From assembly GCA_035445085.1 (NCBI GenBank), contig DAOMQA010000001.1, positions 298,876-362,875 on the forward strand: a stretch of 64,000 bases of DNA, read 5' to 3'. Within the stretch, counting starts at the first letter, position 1; every line of letters begins with the position of its first letter. The notes under the pieces were generated by a model. The model was not told the DNA's origin and did no database searches. It saw only the letters and a list, made by a program, of their open reading frames with translations. Below, one piece after another: positions 8,826-16,746 of the stretch. The DNA comes from JBDHXE01 sp035445085. GTDB taxonomy: Bacteria > Bacteroidota > Ignavibacteria > Kapaibacteriales > UBA2268. The position numbers were made by a program, and so were the translations under genes.

Positions 8826-9412
8826 TTACTTCTAGCTGTAAATAAAATTGCAATAGTTATAATTGCAGTCCCAATAAATACCACAGGTTGGAGAATATTC
8901 TCATAAAATGAATATTCCTCTTGTGGTATTTCTGCTTTATCGAAAGCGTATGGAGATTTTTGTAAACTAAGAATTTGTTGAGTAAAAACAGTATCTTTAT
9001 AGCTTGTAATCTTATTTTGAAGTAACTTTAGAGGTTTATGACTTTCTTCTAAATTTATTGCCAAGTCAATTGTAATTATTCTTTCTACCAATTCCTCATC
9101 AATTTTTACATATTTAATAAATATATTTTTAGTGTTAAAATTTAAAGTAGAGCAATTATTTTCACTATCTTTATAAAATTGAGTCTTCGGATATTCTTCA
9201 AGTAGTTTTGTTTCTATAATTGTACTAATCTCGGCAAAATTGGATTTTATTATATAGCAACTACCTATATTATTTGTGATATTAGAGTTTAACTCTTTGA
9301 TTTTTAATGAAATCAATGAATCAATAACTTGATAATTTGTAGATTGGCAAAATATCAGGCTAACAGAATAAAAAAATACGATTATAATTATAAATAGCTT
9401 ACTAAATTTCAT
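8822..9412 (-). CDS. Hypothetical protein with signal peptide and C-terminal membrane helix
   Basis: About 196 aa, family not recognised. The N-terminus (KLFIIIIVFFYSVSLIFCQ) is a signal peptide, possibly ending at Cys-Gln. The middle is polar, alternating strand/helix, with two cysteines. A hydrophobic helix near the end (VVFIGTAIITIAILFTA) precedes a short basic tail, so it is probably a bitopic membrane protein facing the periplasm. Its start lies inside the end of the pantothenate kinase gene (11-base overlap from ATG 9412, or 20 from ATG 9421), suggesting one transcript. Confidence 0.6.
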   Translation of the reverse strand: MKFSKLFIIIIVFFYSVSLIFCQSTNYQVIDSLISLKIKELNSNITNNIGSCYIIKSNFAEISTIIETKLLEEYPKTQFYKDSENNCSTLNFNTKNIFIKYVKIDEELVERIITIDLAINLEESHKPLKLLQNKITSYKDTVFTQQILSLQKSPYAFDKAEIPQEEYSFYENILQPVVFIGTAIITIAILFTARSN

Positions 9413-10199
9413 TTTCAACATTCAATTTATTATAATATGCAAGTGCACCAAGTAAAGTGCCATATTCATATTTTTCAATAATCACCGAATCTATCTCTAA
9501 AAGTGATGAATACTTTTCTATTAGCTCACGAGCTAAATTAAAATCAAGGACACTACCAGCAAAATATACTCTTTCATAATTTTGCCCAATCACAAGAGAT
9601 TTGCATATAGATATGATAGGTTCAATAACTAATGAAATAATACCCGCTGCAATATCAGATTGTGAATTAGCTTGTTTGCTAAAATTTGAGACGGTCATAC
9701 TTTTGTCTAACCATGAAACATTATTATATTGCACATCTTCAATTGTAGTATTAATAGCTTCTAATTTTCCAAACCTTGAAAGTTCATTGATTATATACAC
9801 ATTTTCGGTGCAGAGAAATCTTTGCGACAAGCCCAACAAAGTGCCTCCGCCTAATCCTGTTCCAATTAAGTGCCTAAAATTATTGTTTTGAATCGACAAA
9901 AAAGCTGTGCCCGTACCTATATTTACTACAAGAGCATTATTGCAATTATAATACAATGGTAGGTGTGCCGTGCATATCAATTCATCATAATTTGTAGTTT
10001 TGACACTTAAGTTTAACAACTTTGCATTAGTGCCTAAAATAAGAACCTCAAGTTCTTTATTATTATATCTATAATTATCAATAATCTGCTCAATATTATC
10101 TATATTACCTTGACTTACAAAAGACAAAGCTCCCTTATCCTTTAGGATATATTTGATTCTTGTAGTGCCACAATCTATAGCTAATAGTGCTTTTTGCAT
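9402..10199 (-). CDS. Type II pantothenate kinase (CoaW/Fumble-like)
   Basis: 265 aa with an ASKHA-fold. The N-terminal phosphate loop is LLAIDCGTTRIKYI. The second glycine motif VVNIGTGTAFLSI and the characteristic GTGLGGGTLLGLS are shared with Staphylococcus-type type II PanK and eukaryotic Fumble kinases. These phosphorylate pantothenate in the first step of coenzyme A synthesis. Bacterial PanKs of type I or III have different motifs. The ATG at 10199 is chosen because the 11 residues upstream have no family counterpart. The gene is followed by the overlapping membrane protein. Confidence 0.8.
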   Translation of the reverse strand: MQKALLAIDCGTTRIKYILKDKGALSFVSQGNIDNIEQIIDNYRYNNKELEVLILGTNAKLLNLSVKTTNYDELICTAHLPLYYNCNNALVVNIGTGTAFLSIQNNNFRHLIGTGLGGGTLLGLSQRFLCTENVYIINELSRFGKLEAINTTIEDVQYNNVSWLDKSMTVSNFSKQANSQSDIAAGIISLVIEPIISICKSLVIGQNYERVYFAGSVLDFNLARELIEKYSSLLEIDSVIIEKYEYGTLLGALAYYNKLNVENEI

Positions 10200-10317
10200 T
10201 TTTATCTTAATGATTACAATAGAGTTATGCAAATATATAATTATTTATCTAATTATACTTAAATATTTTCATATATAAATATCTACTCAATGGCATAGAC
10301 TTTGCTGGCTTTTATAA

Positions 10318-10842
10318 ATGCGGACGTTGTTAAAAATATTACTTTTATTAGGGGTATCATTTGTATTATTTTCTTGTACAAGTGCCATAAGATATTCTTC
10401 AAATGCTAATTTGGGCACAGCCAATCGTATTTCTACAAACAATTCAACTACGAGTAATATTGAGCTGCCAGAAAGTGATTTGAGAAGAAAGATAATTAAT
10501 GAGGCAAAGAATTGGATAGGTACTCCATACCAATATGGCGGTGAGAGTATGCAAGGAGTTGATTGCTCTGGCTTTGTAATGTCTGTATATCATAACGTTG
10601 GACTTGATATGCCCAGAACATCGGACCAACAATTTAATTATGCTAACAAAGTAAGTAAAAGAAACAGAGAGGCTGGCGATCTAATATTCTTTGAAAAGAA
10701 TAATAGGATATTTCATGTAGGTATTTATATTGGATCAAATAGTATGATACACGCATCAACAAGTAAAGGCGTAATAATCCAATCTCTTGATGATGCGTAT
10801 TTTAAAGAACGTTACAATAGTTCTGGCAGTATTATTAAATAA
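10318..10842 (+). CDS. NlpC/P60 family cell-wall hydrolase lipoprotein
   Basis: 174 aa. A lipoprotein signal peptide ends in the lipobox FSC, with lipidation expected at the Cys near residue 20. The NlpC/P60 domain spans ~55-174 with the cysteine peptidase triad C83 (VDCSGF), H133 (FHVGIYIG) and H145 (MIHAS). Relatives such as Spr/MepS and YkfC cleave peptide cross-links or stem peptides of peptidoglycan. It stands alone on the plus strand, and its 3' end overlaps the convergent epimerase-like gene by eight bases. Confidence 0.9.
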   Translation: MRTLLKILLLLGVSFVLFSCTSAIRYSSNANLGTANRISTNNSTTSNIELPESDLRRKIINEAKNWIGTPYQYGGESMQGVDCSGFVMSVYHNVGLDMPRTSDQQFNYANKVSKRNREAGDLIFFEKNNRIFHVGIYIGSNSMIHASTSKGVIIQSLDDAYFKERYNSSGSIIK

Positions 10843-11359
10843 CTTTGTGTGGTATTAAGTCCGTATCTATTGGTAAACGATAATGATCTGGGTCATCATA
10901 TTGGTATGCTTTATCTACCAAATTCAATACATACGATACCTGATCAGCTAAATTCACCACTGCATGCCATACCCCCGGTGGCACAATCACTAATCCTGGT
11001 CGCAAATTACCCAATCTAAATTCATTTATTTTACCATAAGTTGGAGATTCGGGTCTACCGTCATATAGGGCTATCTTCACCAATCCATGGTTAATAAACA
11101 ATCTATCCGTTGTGATTTTGTGAACATGCCAACCACTAAATCCACCAGGAGTTAAGGCTACCTGAAAGACTTGATCAATTTCAAAATTATCAAAGCCCCA
11201 ATCTTTCCTAAATATTTCAGTTAGGAAACCACTCTCTTTGGCTACATTTTTAACTTCGTGCAATAATACACCATCTATCAATTGCATCAATGGTATCCAA
11301 TCACTCGTAATGCTTTGAGTATCCTTTTTTGCATGGATACTAATATCTACCTTTTCCAT
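10835..11359 (-). CDS. dTDP-4-dehydrorhamnose 3,5-epimerase-like cupin protein
   Basis: 174 aa matching the RmlC-type cupin family. The active-site histidine region is GFSGWHVHKITTDRLF, followed by the strand VKIALYDGR, the SPTYGK loop, and LRPGLVIVPPGVWHAVVNL. RmlC proteins epimerise dTDP-4-keto-6-deoxyhexoses for rhamnose-like sugars. The rmlA/B/D partners are not in the window, and the substrate could be another dTDP sugar. It lies 12 bases downstream of a GT2 glycosyltransferase, consistent with surface polysaccharide synthesis. Confidence 0.78.
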   Translation of the reverse strand: MEKVDISIHAKKDTQSITSDWIPLMQLIDGVLLHEVKNVAKESGFLTEIFRKDWGFDNFEIDQVFQVALTPGGFSGWHVHKITTDRLFINHGLVKIALYDGRPESPTYGKINEFRLGNLRPGLVIVPPGVWHAVVNLADQVSYVLNLVDKAYQYDDPDHYRLPIDTDLIPHKVI

Positions 11360-11371
11360 AATTTAGTCCAT

Positions 11372-12283
11372 TTATTTTTTTTTTGATTCTAAACCTCTAA
11401 TTTTTCTAAGTTGGTTAATACCTTTTCCTTTTCCGCCCCTATATGCAATAATATTAGTAATAGTATGTGGGTGTAATTTAAATATTTTTGCAAAAAATAT
11501 AGAAAACCTTTTAATTATTTCTCGTATTAATTTATAGAGGTGTACTTTGATAGAATATTCGCCATAGTTATTTATTATTGCAGATGTAAGAAAATCTTCT
11601 CTAAAATTTGGGTTATTTATTATTGATTGATAAATTGTTTTATTAATATCAGAATCAATAAAATAAGTTTTTTCGATATAAGTAGAAGCTGGCTTTATCA
11701 ATGTAAGTTTATTAACAGCTTTAATTTTAAAGTTAGATTTTAATACTCTATATAGATAATCTTCTGAAGGATATTGAATAATATCCCACGCTGATCGCCA
11801 ATCCCCAACCTTTAGGTATACTTCTCTTTTAAACAGCCAAGAGCTTGCTGGAACAATAACATGATACTCAAAGTTACCAGACTCTGAATATGCTATTAAT
11901 GTATTTTCCTTAAAATCCCCTATCATTCCTATAATACTAAACACAAAATCTGCATTTTCTGTTTTCAGTTTTTTTAATGATAGCTCTAAATGATCAGGTA
12001 GCCAAATATCATCGTGGTTTAAAAATGCGATATAATCACCAGTTGAGAGCTTCATTCCAACATTATTTGGATATGATTGTTCGCCGAAATTTTCTGGTAA
12101 ATTATGAAATATAATTCTTGGGTCATTAAAAGAGCTCACTACATCTTCGGTATCATCAGTGCAACAATCTCCAACCACTATCAACTCCCAATTTTGATAT
12201 GTTTGAGATAATACAGACATAATAGAATAGTAAATAACTTTACTTCTATTATAGGTTGCCATTATTATGCTAACTTTTTCCAT
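11372..12283 (-). CDS. Family 2 glycosyltransferase
   Basis: About 303 aa with a GT-A fold. The nucleotide-sugar site is SIIMATYNRSKVIYYSIMSVLSQTY, followed by VVGDCCTDDTEDVV and the metal-binding region NHDDIWLPDHLELSL. A basic, helical C-terminus (about residues 235-303) may bind the membrane surface. It likely adds a sugar to an O-antigen-like or exopolysaccharide chain. The ATG at 12283 is preferred over an upstream TTG. It forms a two-gene unit with the epimerase-like gene; the acceptor is unknown. Confidence 0.85.
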   Translation of the reverse strand: MEKVSIIMATYNRSKVIYYSIMSVLSQTYQNWELIVVGDCCTDDTEDVVSSFNDPRIIFHNLPENFGEQSYPNNVGMKLSTGDYIAFLNHDDIWLPDHLELSLKKLKTENADFVFSIIGMIGDFKENTLIAYSESGNFEYHVIVPASSWLFKREVYLKVGDWRSAWDIIQYPSEDYLYRVLKSNFKIKAVNKLTLIKPASTYIEKTYFIDSDINKTIYQSIINNPNFREDFLTSAIINNYGEYSIKVHLYKLIREIIKRFSIFFAKIFKLHPHTITNIIAYRGGKGKGINQLRKIRGLESKKK

Positions 12284-12623
12284 ATTCAATTTATTTGAGC
12301 ACCACTACCAAATGCAAAGATAATATATTGGAACGGTGGATTATTGATTTTTTTTAAATATTAAGTAAATTCTAATATTTTTAATTTATTAATTTTAATT
12401 AATTGTATTTTATTTAGAATATACTTAACTTAGCCTTTGTATTATTTACGCATAGTAAAAAAGTGTTAAGTATAAACATTAGGAGGCATAATATTTAAAC
12501 AATTCGACCTTGTAGCACAATATTAACATATTAATATAATATTTTATTACCTTGTTGTATATATAAGATTGATATGATGAAAAGTTTCTACACAATGTAC
12601 TTATTAAAATATGAGGATTGTGT
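12284..12623. other. AT-rich divergent intergenic region of about 340 bases
   Basis: It lies between the GT2 gene and the sugar transferase, which read away from each other, so both promoters should be here. A perfect 10-base inverted repeat (TATACTTAAC at 12420-12429 and its complement at 12465-12474) with a 35-base spacer is the only clear structure. A 26-codon frame at 12574-12654 overlaps the sugar transferase start but has no convincing ribosome-binding site. No RNA gene is seen. Confidence 0.5.
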
Positions 12624-13283
12624 ATGTCTAGCTCGAACAGTATTTCATCTATAGAAGTAATCAATTTCAATTGTTACGCTTCTAACAAGCAATTATATCT
12701 TAGGGTACGTAGATATATTGAATTGCTTATTGTATCTATACTATTATTATTTCTCTCACCTCTCTTATTAGTTGTTTCGGTATTAATTAAGTTTAGTTCT
12801 AAGGGTAGTATTCTTTATACCCAAGACAGAATTGGCTTGGATAGAAAAGTTTTTAAAATTTACAAATTTAGAAGTATGGCGGCAATGGAACAGATTACGT
12901 CAGTTGATACTCATTATCATGATGGCTTAAGTTTTAAACTCTCTGGTACATGTGATCCAAGGATTACCACAATTGGTAAATTTATAAGGAAATATAGTAT
13001 TGATGAACTGCCCCAACTTTTGAATGTAATTAAAGGCGATATGAGTTTGATAGGACCCCGCCCTACAATGTTAGAACTTTATGACGACTCTACTCAAATA
13101 TATCTAAGAACCGTAGTAAGACCCGGTATGACTGGGCTATGGCAAGTGCGCAATAGAGCTAATCCGCAAGTCTCTAATCAATTAAAGTATGACTCATTGT
13201 ATATTGAGAACCTCACTTGGAAATTAGACTTGTATATTATATATAAGACTATCGCAATAGTATTTTTGGGCAGGGGTTGTTAA
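12624..13283 (+). CDS. Undecaprenyl-phosphate sugar phosphotransferase (bacterial sugar transferase)
   Basis: About 219 aa, a monotopic PglC/WcaJ-core enzyme. A hydrophobic segment at ~30-55 is followed by the basic KIYKFRSM motif. The catalytic region RKYSIDELPQLLNVIKGDMSLIGPRP contains the Asp-Glu pair, and VRPGMTGLWQV follows. Such enzymes move a phosphosugar from a UDP-sugar to undecaprenyl phosphate, starting a polysaccharide repeat unit. The ATG at 12624 has AGGA seven bases upstream, while the TTG at 12618 overlaps that site. It lacks the long N-terminal membrane domain of WcaJ proper. A strong hairpin terminator follows. Confidence 0.88.
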   Translation: MSSSNSISSIEVINFNCYASNKQLYLRVRRYIELLIVSILLLFLSPLLLVVSVLIKFSSKGSILYTQDRIGLDRKVFKIYKFRSMAAMEQITSVDTHYHDGLSFKLSGTCDPRITTIGKFIRKYSIDELPQLLNVIKGDMSLIGPRPTMLELYDDSTQIYLRTVVRPGMTGLWQVRNRANPQVSNQLKYDSLYIENLTWKLDLYIIYKTIAIVFLGRGC

Positions 13284-13329
13284 AAAAGATAACAAAACTA
13301 AAGGCATTCATTTTATTATCACAATAAAA

Positions 13330-13362
13330 AAAGTAGGCTATGTTAATTAGCCTACTTTGTTT
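13330..13362. terminator. Bidirectional intrinsic terminator
   Basis: Perfect 11-base-pair stem (AAAGTAGGCTA at 13330-13340 with its complement at 13348-13358) and a 7-base loop. It is followed by a T-rich run on the plus strand and flanked by a T-run on the minus strand. It separates the convergent sugar transferase and hom genes. Confidence 0.85.
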
Positions 13363-13391
13363 TTATAATCCTCAAGCTCTGTCATTTATCA

Positions 13392-14588
13392 TTAAGCGGA
13401 CAATAGCTCTGATTTATTAGTTAGAATAATTGAAATATCATCCCTTTCAAGCCATTTTGATTGTTGAAGGTTCGCCAAATTTATACTTCCAATTATATAC
13501 GAATTATCCGTTGTACGAAATTCTTCATCAATTTCATCAAATAGTTCCTTGTCTATCCCTTCATTCTCCCATCTAACATATAATTTCAATTTAAAATCAT
13601 TACTTAGCTCTAAATTAAGATTTTGTTGATACTTTTTATATTCATACTTGTAATTAAATGTTAATGCTGAAATATCAGATAATACTGCTGAGCCAGTAGG
13701 ATACGAACCAGCTCCTTTACCGATAAAGTATTGATTTTCTGAAAAAGCACCTTCAACTATTACGCCATTGTATTCATTATTTACTGGATACAATTTATCG
13801 TCAGGGGCAAGAAACTGAGGTGCAACAATCGAAAATACTTTGCCATTATCTTTGCGGCAATTTGCTTTTAGTTTAATTTTAAACCCACGTTGCTTTGCAA
13901 ATTGAAAATCAAATTCACTTAATTTATTTATTCCAAAATTAAGTATCGATTCAGGCTTATTAAAGATACCAAAGGAATGAGCTAATATAACAGACAGCTT
14001 AAATTTTGAGTCAAAGCCTGCTACATCTAAAGTAGGATCTGCCTCCGCAAAGCCTTTTTCTTGTGCTTGATTTAATGCTTCAGTATAAGTTACACCCTCT
14101 TCAGCCATTTTGGTAAGGATATAATTTGTAGAACCATTAAATATACCTTCAACAGCATTTAATAAATCATTATCATAGTATTCTTCTAAGTTTCTAATAA
14201 TTGGGATACTAGCGCAACAAGCACCCTCATATAGCAGATGAGTTTTATATTCCTTTTGTAATTGATATAGTTCTTCTAAGTTATCAGCAAGCATACGCTT
14301 ATTTGCTGTAACAACGTGTTTTCCATTTTGTAACGCATATTTTACAATTTCGTAAGCTGCTTCGTGGTCGTCTATTAATTCGACTATAACGTCTACATCA
14401 GGGTCATTTAAAATCTCAAATCTATCAGTAGTGAACAAGCTTCTATCCAAAATTCTATCCTTTTCTGGGTTTTTGATGCATATCTTCGATATTTCAGCGC
14501 TTATTCCGTTGGTTTGAGATAAGACATAATACAAGCCTTGCCCTACAACTCCAAAGCCAAAAATTCCTAATCTAATTTTGTTTGCCAT
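13392..14588 (-). CDS. hom: Homoserine dehydrogenase
   Basis: 398 aa. An N-terminal Rossmann fold (LGIFGFGVVGQGLYYVL) and VTANKRMLADN lead to a catalytic domain with GIFNGSTNYILTKM and the signature AQEKGFAEADPTLDVAGFDSKFKLSVI. The family reduces aspartate semialdehyde to homoserine for Thr and Met. The catalytic domain ends near residue 320. The remaining ~75 residues may be a reduced ACT-like regulatory region but are not a clear match. It is downstream of the sulfur-amino-acid PLP enzyme in a SAM-riboswitch operon (12-base gap). Confidence 0.92.
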   Translation of the reverse strand: MANKIRLGIFGFGVVGQGLYYVLSQTNGISAEISKICIKNPEKDRILDRSLFTTDRFEILNDPDVDVIVELIDDHEAAYEIVKYALQNGKHVVTANKRMLADNLEELYQLQKEYKTHLLYEGACCASIPIIRNLEEYYDNDLLNAVEGIFNGSTNYILTKMAEEGVTYTEALNQAQEKGFAEADPTLDVAGFDSKFKLSVILAHSFGIFNKPESILNFGINKLSEFDFQFAKQRGFKIKLKANCRKDNGKVFSIVAPQFLAPDDKLYPVNNEYNGVIVEGAFSENQYFIGKGAGSYPTGSAVLSDISALTFNYKYEYKKYQQNLNLELSNDFKLKLYVRWENEGIDKELFDEIDEEFRTTDNSYIIGSINLANLQQSKWLERDDISIILTNKSELLSA

Positions 14589-14600
14589 ATTTATTTATTC

Positions 14601-15746
14601 CTATTCAGTATATTCTAATGCTTGTTCAATATCATTTATTAAATCTGAATAATGCTCAATACCAAAGCTTAGCCTAATAAGGGAGTCGCTTATCCCTGAG
14701 GCTCTTCGCACGTCGGCAGGTATAGATTTATGCGTCATTGCAGACGGTAAACACACAAGGCTCTTTACTCCGCCTAAGCTTTCTGCTAATTTAAATAACT
14801 TAGTATTAGTTACAAACCTTGTTGCGTTCTCTTCAGTGTTTACCTTGAGCGAAAATGATAACATAGCACCAAAAGCTTTTTGTTGTTCTTTGGCTATATG
14901 ATGATTTTTATGAGTTTCTAATCCCGGATAGTATAAGTCAGCAATTTTGGGGTAGTTTTGGAAGTACTTTGCAGCAATATATGCGTTCTCTGATTGTTTT
15001 AATACTCTAAGAGATAATGTTTCTATTCCTCTGATAGTAAGCCAACTATCAAAAGGAGATAAAATTGCTCCGGATGAATTTTGTATAAATTTAATTTCAT
15101 CAGCGATAGTAGGCGACTTGACAACGACAGCTCCAGCTATCAAATCCGAATGCCCTCCAAGGTATTTAGTAGCGGAGTGTATCACTATATCAGCACCCAA
15201 ATCTAATGGTTTTTGTAAAATAGGAGATGCAAATGTATTATCAACTACTAACAAAGCCCCACTCTTATGAGCAATTTCTGCAATACTTTTTATGTCCGAA
15301 ATTTTTAGAGTTGGATTTGTAGGCGATTCAATCCATATAAATTTTGTTTTAGGAGTAATATGGTTTACTATATTATCTATATTGGTAGTATCAGTGAAGT
15401 TAATCTTGATTCTGAATTTGCTATATATATGAGTATAAATTCTGAATGTACCCCCATAGATATCATCTATCGCCAAAACTTCATCACCAGCTGCCAATAG
15501 CTTTATAACAGCATCTACCGCCGCTAAGCCACTCGCGAATGCAAAGCCCTTATAGGCATTTTCTAAAACAGCTAATAAGTTTTCTAAAGATTGCCTTGTT
15601 GGATTGTTAGAACGTGCGTAATCAAACCCCTTATGAATGCCAGGTGACTCCTGCACAAAAGTAGATGTTTGATATATCGGTGTAGAAATTGCTCCCGTAA
15701 GAGCGTCCGCTTGTAGCGAGTGCAGTATTGATGTTTCTTCCCACAT
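14601..15746 (-). CDS. Cys/Met metabolism PLP-dependent enzyme (MetB/MetC/CGL type)
   Basis: 381 aa, with the gamma-family trans-sulfuration fold. It shows YARSNNPTRQSLE, FASGLAAVDAV, the substrate-loop DDIYGGTFRI, VDNTFASP, and the PLP lysine in HSATKYLGGHSD. The C-terminal SLGGVKSLVCLPSAMTH and IRLSFGIEH complete the family. It is cystathionine gamma-synthase, cystathionine lyase or O-acylhomoserine sulfhydrylase; sequence motifs alone do not decide. Sitting before hom under a SAM riboswitch favours an anabolic role in methionine synthesis, i.e. gamma-synthase or sulfhydrylase. Confidence 0.88.
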   Translation of the reverse strand: MWEETSILHSLQADALTGAISTPIYQTSTFVQESPGIHKGFDYARSNNPTRQSLENLLAVLENAYKGFAFASGLAAVDAVIKLLAAGDEVLAIDDIYGGTFRIYTHIYSKFRIKINFTDTTNIDNIVNHITPKTKFIWIESPTNPTLKISDIKSIAEIAHKSGALLVVDNTFASPILQKPLDLGADIVIHSATKYLGGHSDLIAGAVVVKSPTIADEIKFIQNSSGAILSPFDSWLTIRGIETLSLRVLKQSENAYIAAKYFQNYPKIADLYYPGLETHKNHHIAKEQQKAFGAMLSFSLKVNTEENATRFVTNTKLFKLAESLGGVKSLVCLPSAMTHKSIPADVRRASGISDSLIRLSFGIEHYSDLINDIEQALEYTE

Positions 15747-15815
15747 GGTAAAGATTCCTTATAATAATTAATAAATTTAATTCTATATGACTTACCAAGT
15801 CGAGCCGAAAAGAGT

Positions 15816-15855
15816 CAAAAAAAAACTCTTTCCGACAAATTGACAGAAAGAGTTC
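15816..15855 (-). terminator. Riboswitch expression-platform terminator
   Basis: Read on the minus strand, AACTCTTTC pairs with GAAAGAGTT across a short loop, followed directly by nine Us. It lies 25 bases downstream of the SAM-I aptamer and about 70 bases before the PLP-enzyme start, as expected for SAM-dependent premature termination. A second ACTCTTT copy just downstream (15809-15815) could pair with the terminator's 3' arm as an alternative structure. Confidence 0.8.
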
Positions 15856-15880
15856 GCAATAAATTTTTATTTTTTGCATA

Positions 15881-15980
15881 TTATCTTTCCCGTTGCCGGG
15901 TAGGATTTAGCACCTTTTAACTATTACGTTAAGGTTGCTAAGGTTTCACAGTGCCTATTCACTCCACCATTCTTGATAAG
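15881..15980 (-). ncRNA. SAM-I (S-box) riboswitch aptamer
   Basis: On the minus strand the core elements appear in order. The P1 strand is CTTATCAAGA, then the GGTGGAG kink-turn element, then GTGAAACCT and AGCAACC. A TTAAC/GTTAA helix (P4) follows, then GGTGCTAAATCC and a CCCG-GCAA-CGGG hairpin, and the sequence closes with AAGATAA pairing back to the first strand. These are the conserved SAM-I bases. S-adenosylmethionine binding should stabilise P1 and favour the downstream terminator, lowering expression of the PLP enzyme and hom. This supports a methionine role for the operon. Confidence 0.95.
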
Positions 15981-16148
15981 TAATCAAAAAGAACTATGTT
16001 CATAAACGAACAAATTTAAAAATATTGTTTAGATATTAAACTTTTTTTGAAATATTGGATGAAGTAAATATAATCAAGCATGAATCTGAATATTTTTGAT
16101 ATAATTGATAGATAAGCAGTAGTTATAGGTTTTTGTTTATATATATTG

Positions 16149-16223
16149 TCGGAATGGGCGGATTCGAACCGCCGACCCCCACTACCCCAAAGTGGTGCGC
16201 TAGCCGGGCTGCGCTACATCCCG
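16149..16223 (-). tRNA. tRNA-Pro (anticodon GGG)
   Basis: A 75-base cloverleaf is readable on the minus strand. The acceptor stem CGGGATG pairs with CATTCCG (one G-U), and the D-arm is GCGC/GCGC. The anticodon stem CCACT/AGTGG has loop TTGGGGT (anticodon GGG), and the T-arm is GGCGG-TTCGAAT-CCGCC. The discriminator base is A and the CCA tail is not encoded. It lies between the SAM riboswitch and smpB. Confidence 0.96.
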
Positions 16224-16269
16224 CAAAACCTTAGGTTACAAAAGAAGTATATTATACTAACTTATGCAA

Positions 16270-16746
16270 CTAATATTTCATTTTACGGTTAATTTCTCTT
16301 TTATGCTCTCTTTCTTTAGTTGCTTCTCTCTTGTCATATTTCTTCTTTGCTTTTACAGTTGCTATCTCAACTTTTACAATATGCCCAGAAAAATAGAGCT
16401 CTAATGGGACAATCGTCATTCCTTTTTCAGCTGTAGCAATTTTTAGCTTATTTAATTCATATTCGTGCAACAAGAGCTTTCTTTCTCTCTTAGGCTTATG
16501 ATTTTCTCTATTTCCGTGGTTATATTCATTTATATGGAGATTAATAAGATATAGTTCTTGATTTCGTAGAACGCAGTAAGCATCGACCAAGCTACACCTA
16601 CCACTACGCAATGATTTTACTTCTGTTCCTTGCAGTATTATACCAGCTTCAAACTTTGTAATAATTGTATAATCATGAAATGCTTTACGGTTATTACTAA
16701 TCGTCTTTATTTCTCTTTCTTTATATTCAGGTATCTCGCTCTTCAT
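16270..16746 (-). CDS. smpB: SsrA-binding protein SmpB
   Basis: 158 aa with the SmpB barrel: NRKAFHDYTIITKFEAGIILQGTEVKSLR, then an NHKPKRERKLLLH stretch and GMTIVPLELYFSGHIVKVEIATVKAKKKYDKRE. The basic C-terminal tail is expected to enter the mRNA channel. SmpB delivers tmRNA to stalled ribosomes for trans-translation. The ssrA gene is not seen in the window. The start overlaps the end of the upstream membrane protein gene by four bases (ATGA), indicating co-transcription. Confidence 0.96.
   Translation of the reverse strand: MKSEIPEYKEREIKTISNNRKAFHDYTIITKFEAGIILQGTEVKSLRSGRCSLVDAYCVLRNQELYLINLHINEYNHGNRENHKPKRERKLLLHEYELNKLKIATAEKGMTIVPLELYFSGHIVKVEIATVKAKKKYDKREATKEREHKREINRKMKY

Noticed and set aside
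12574..12654. 26-codon frame overlapping the sugar transferase start
   Set aside because: It has no ribosome-binding site at a suitable distance, and it shares the AGGA that clearly serves ATG 12624.
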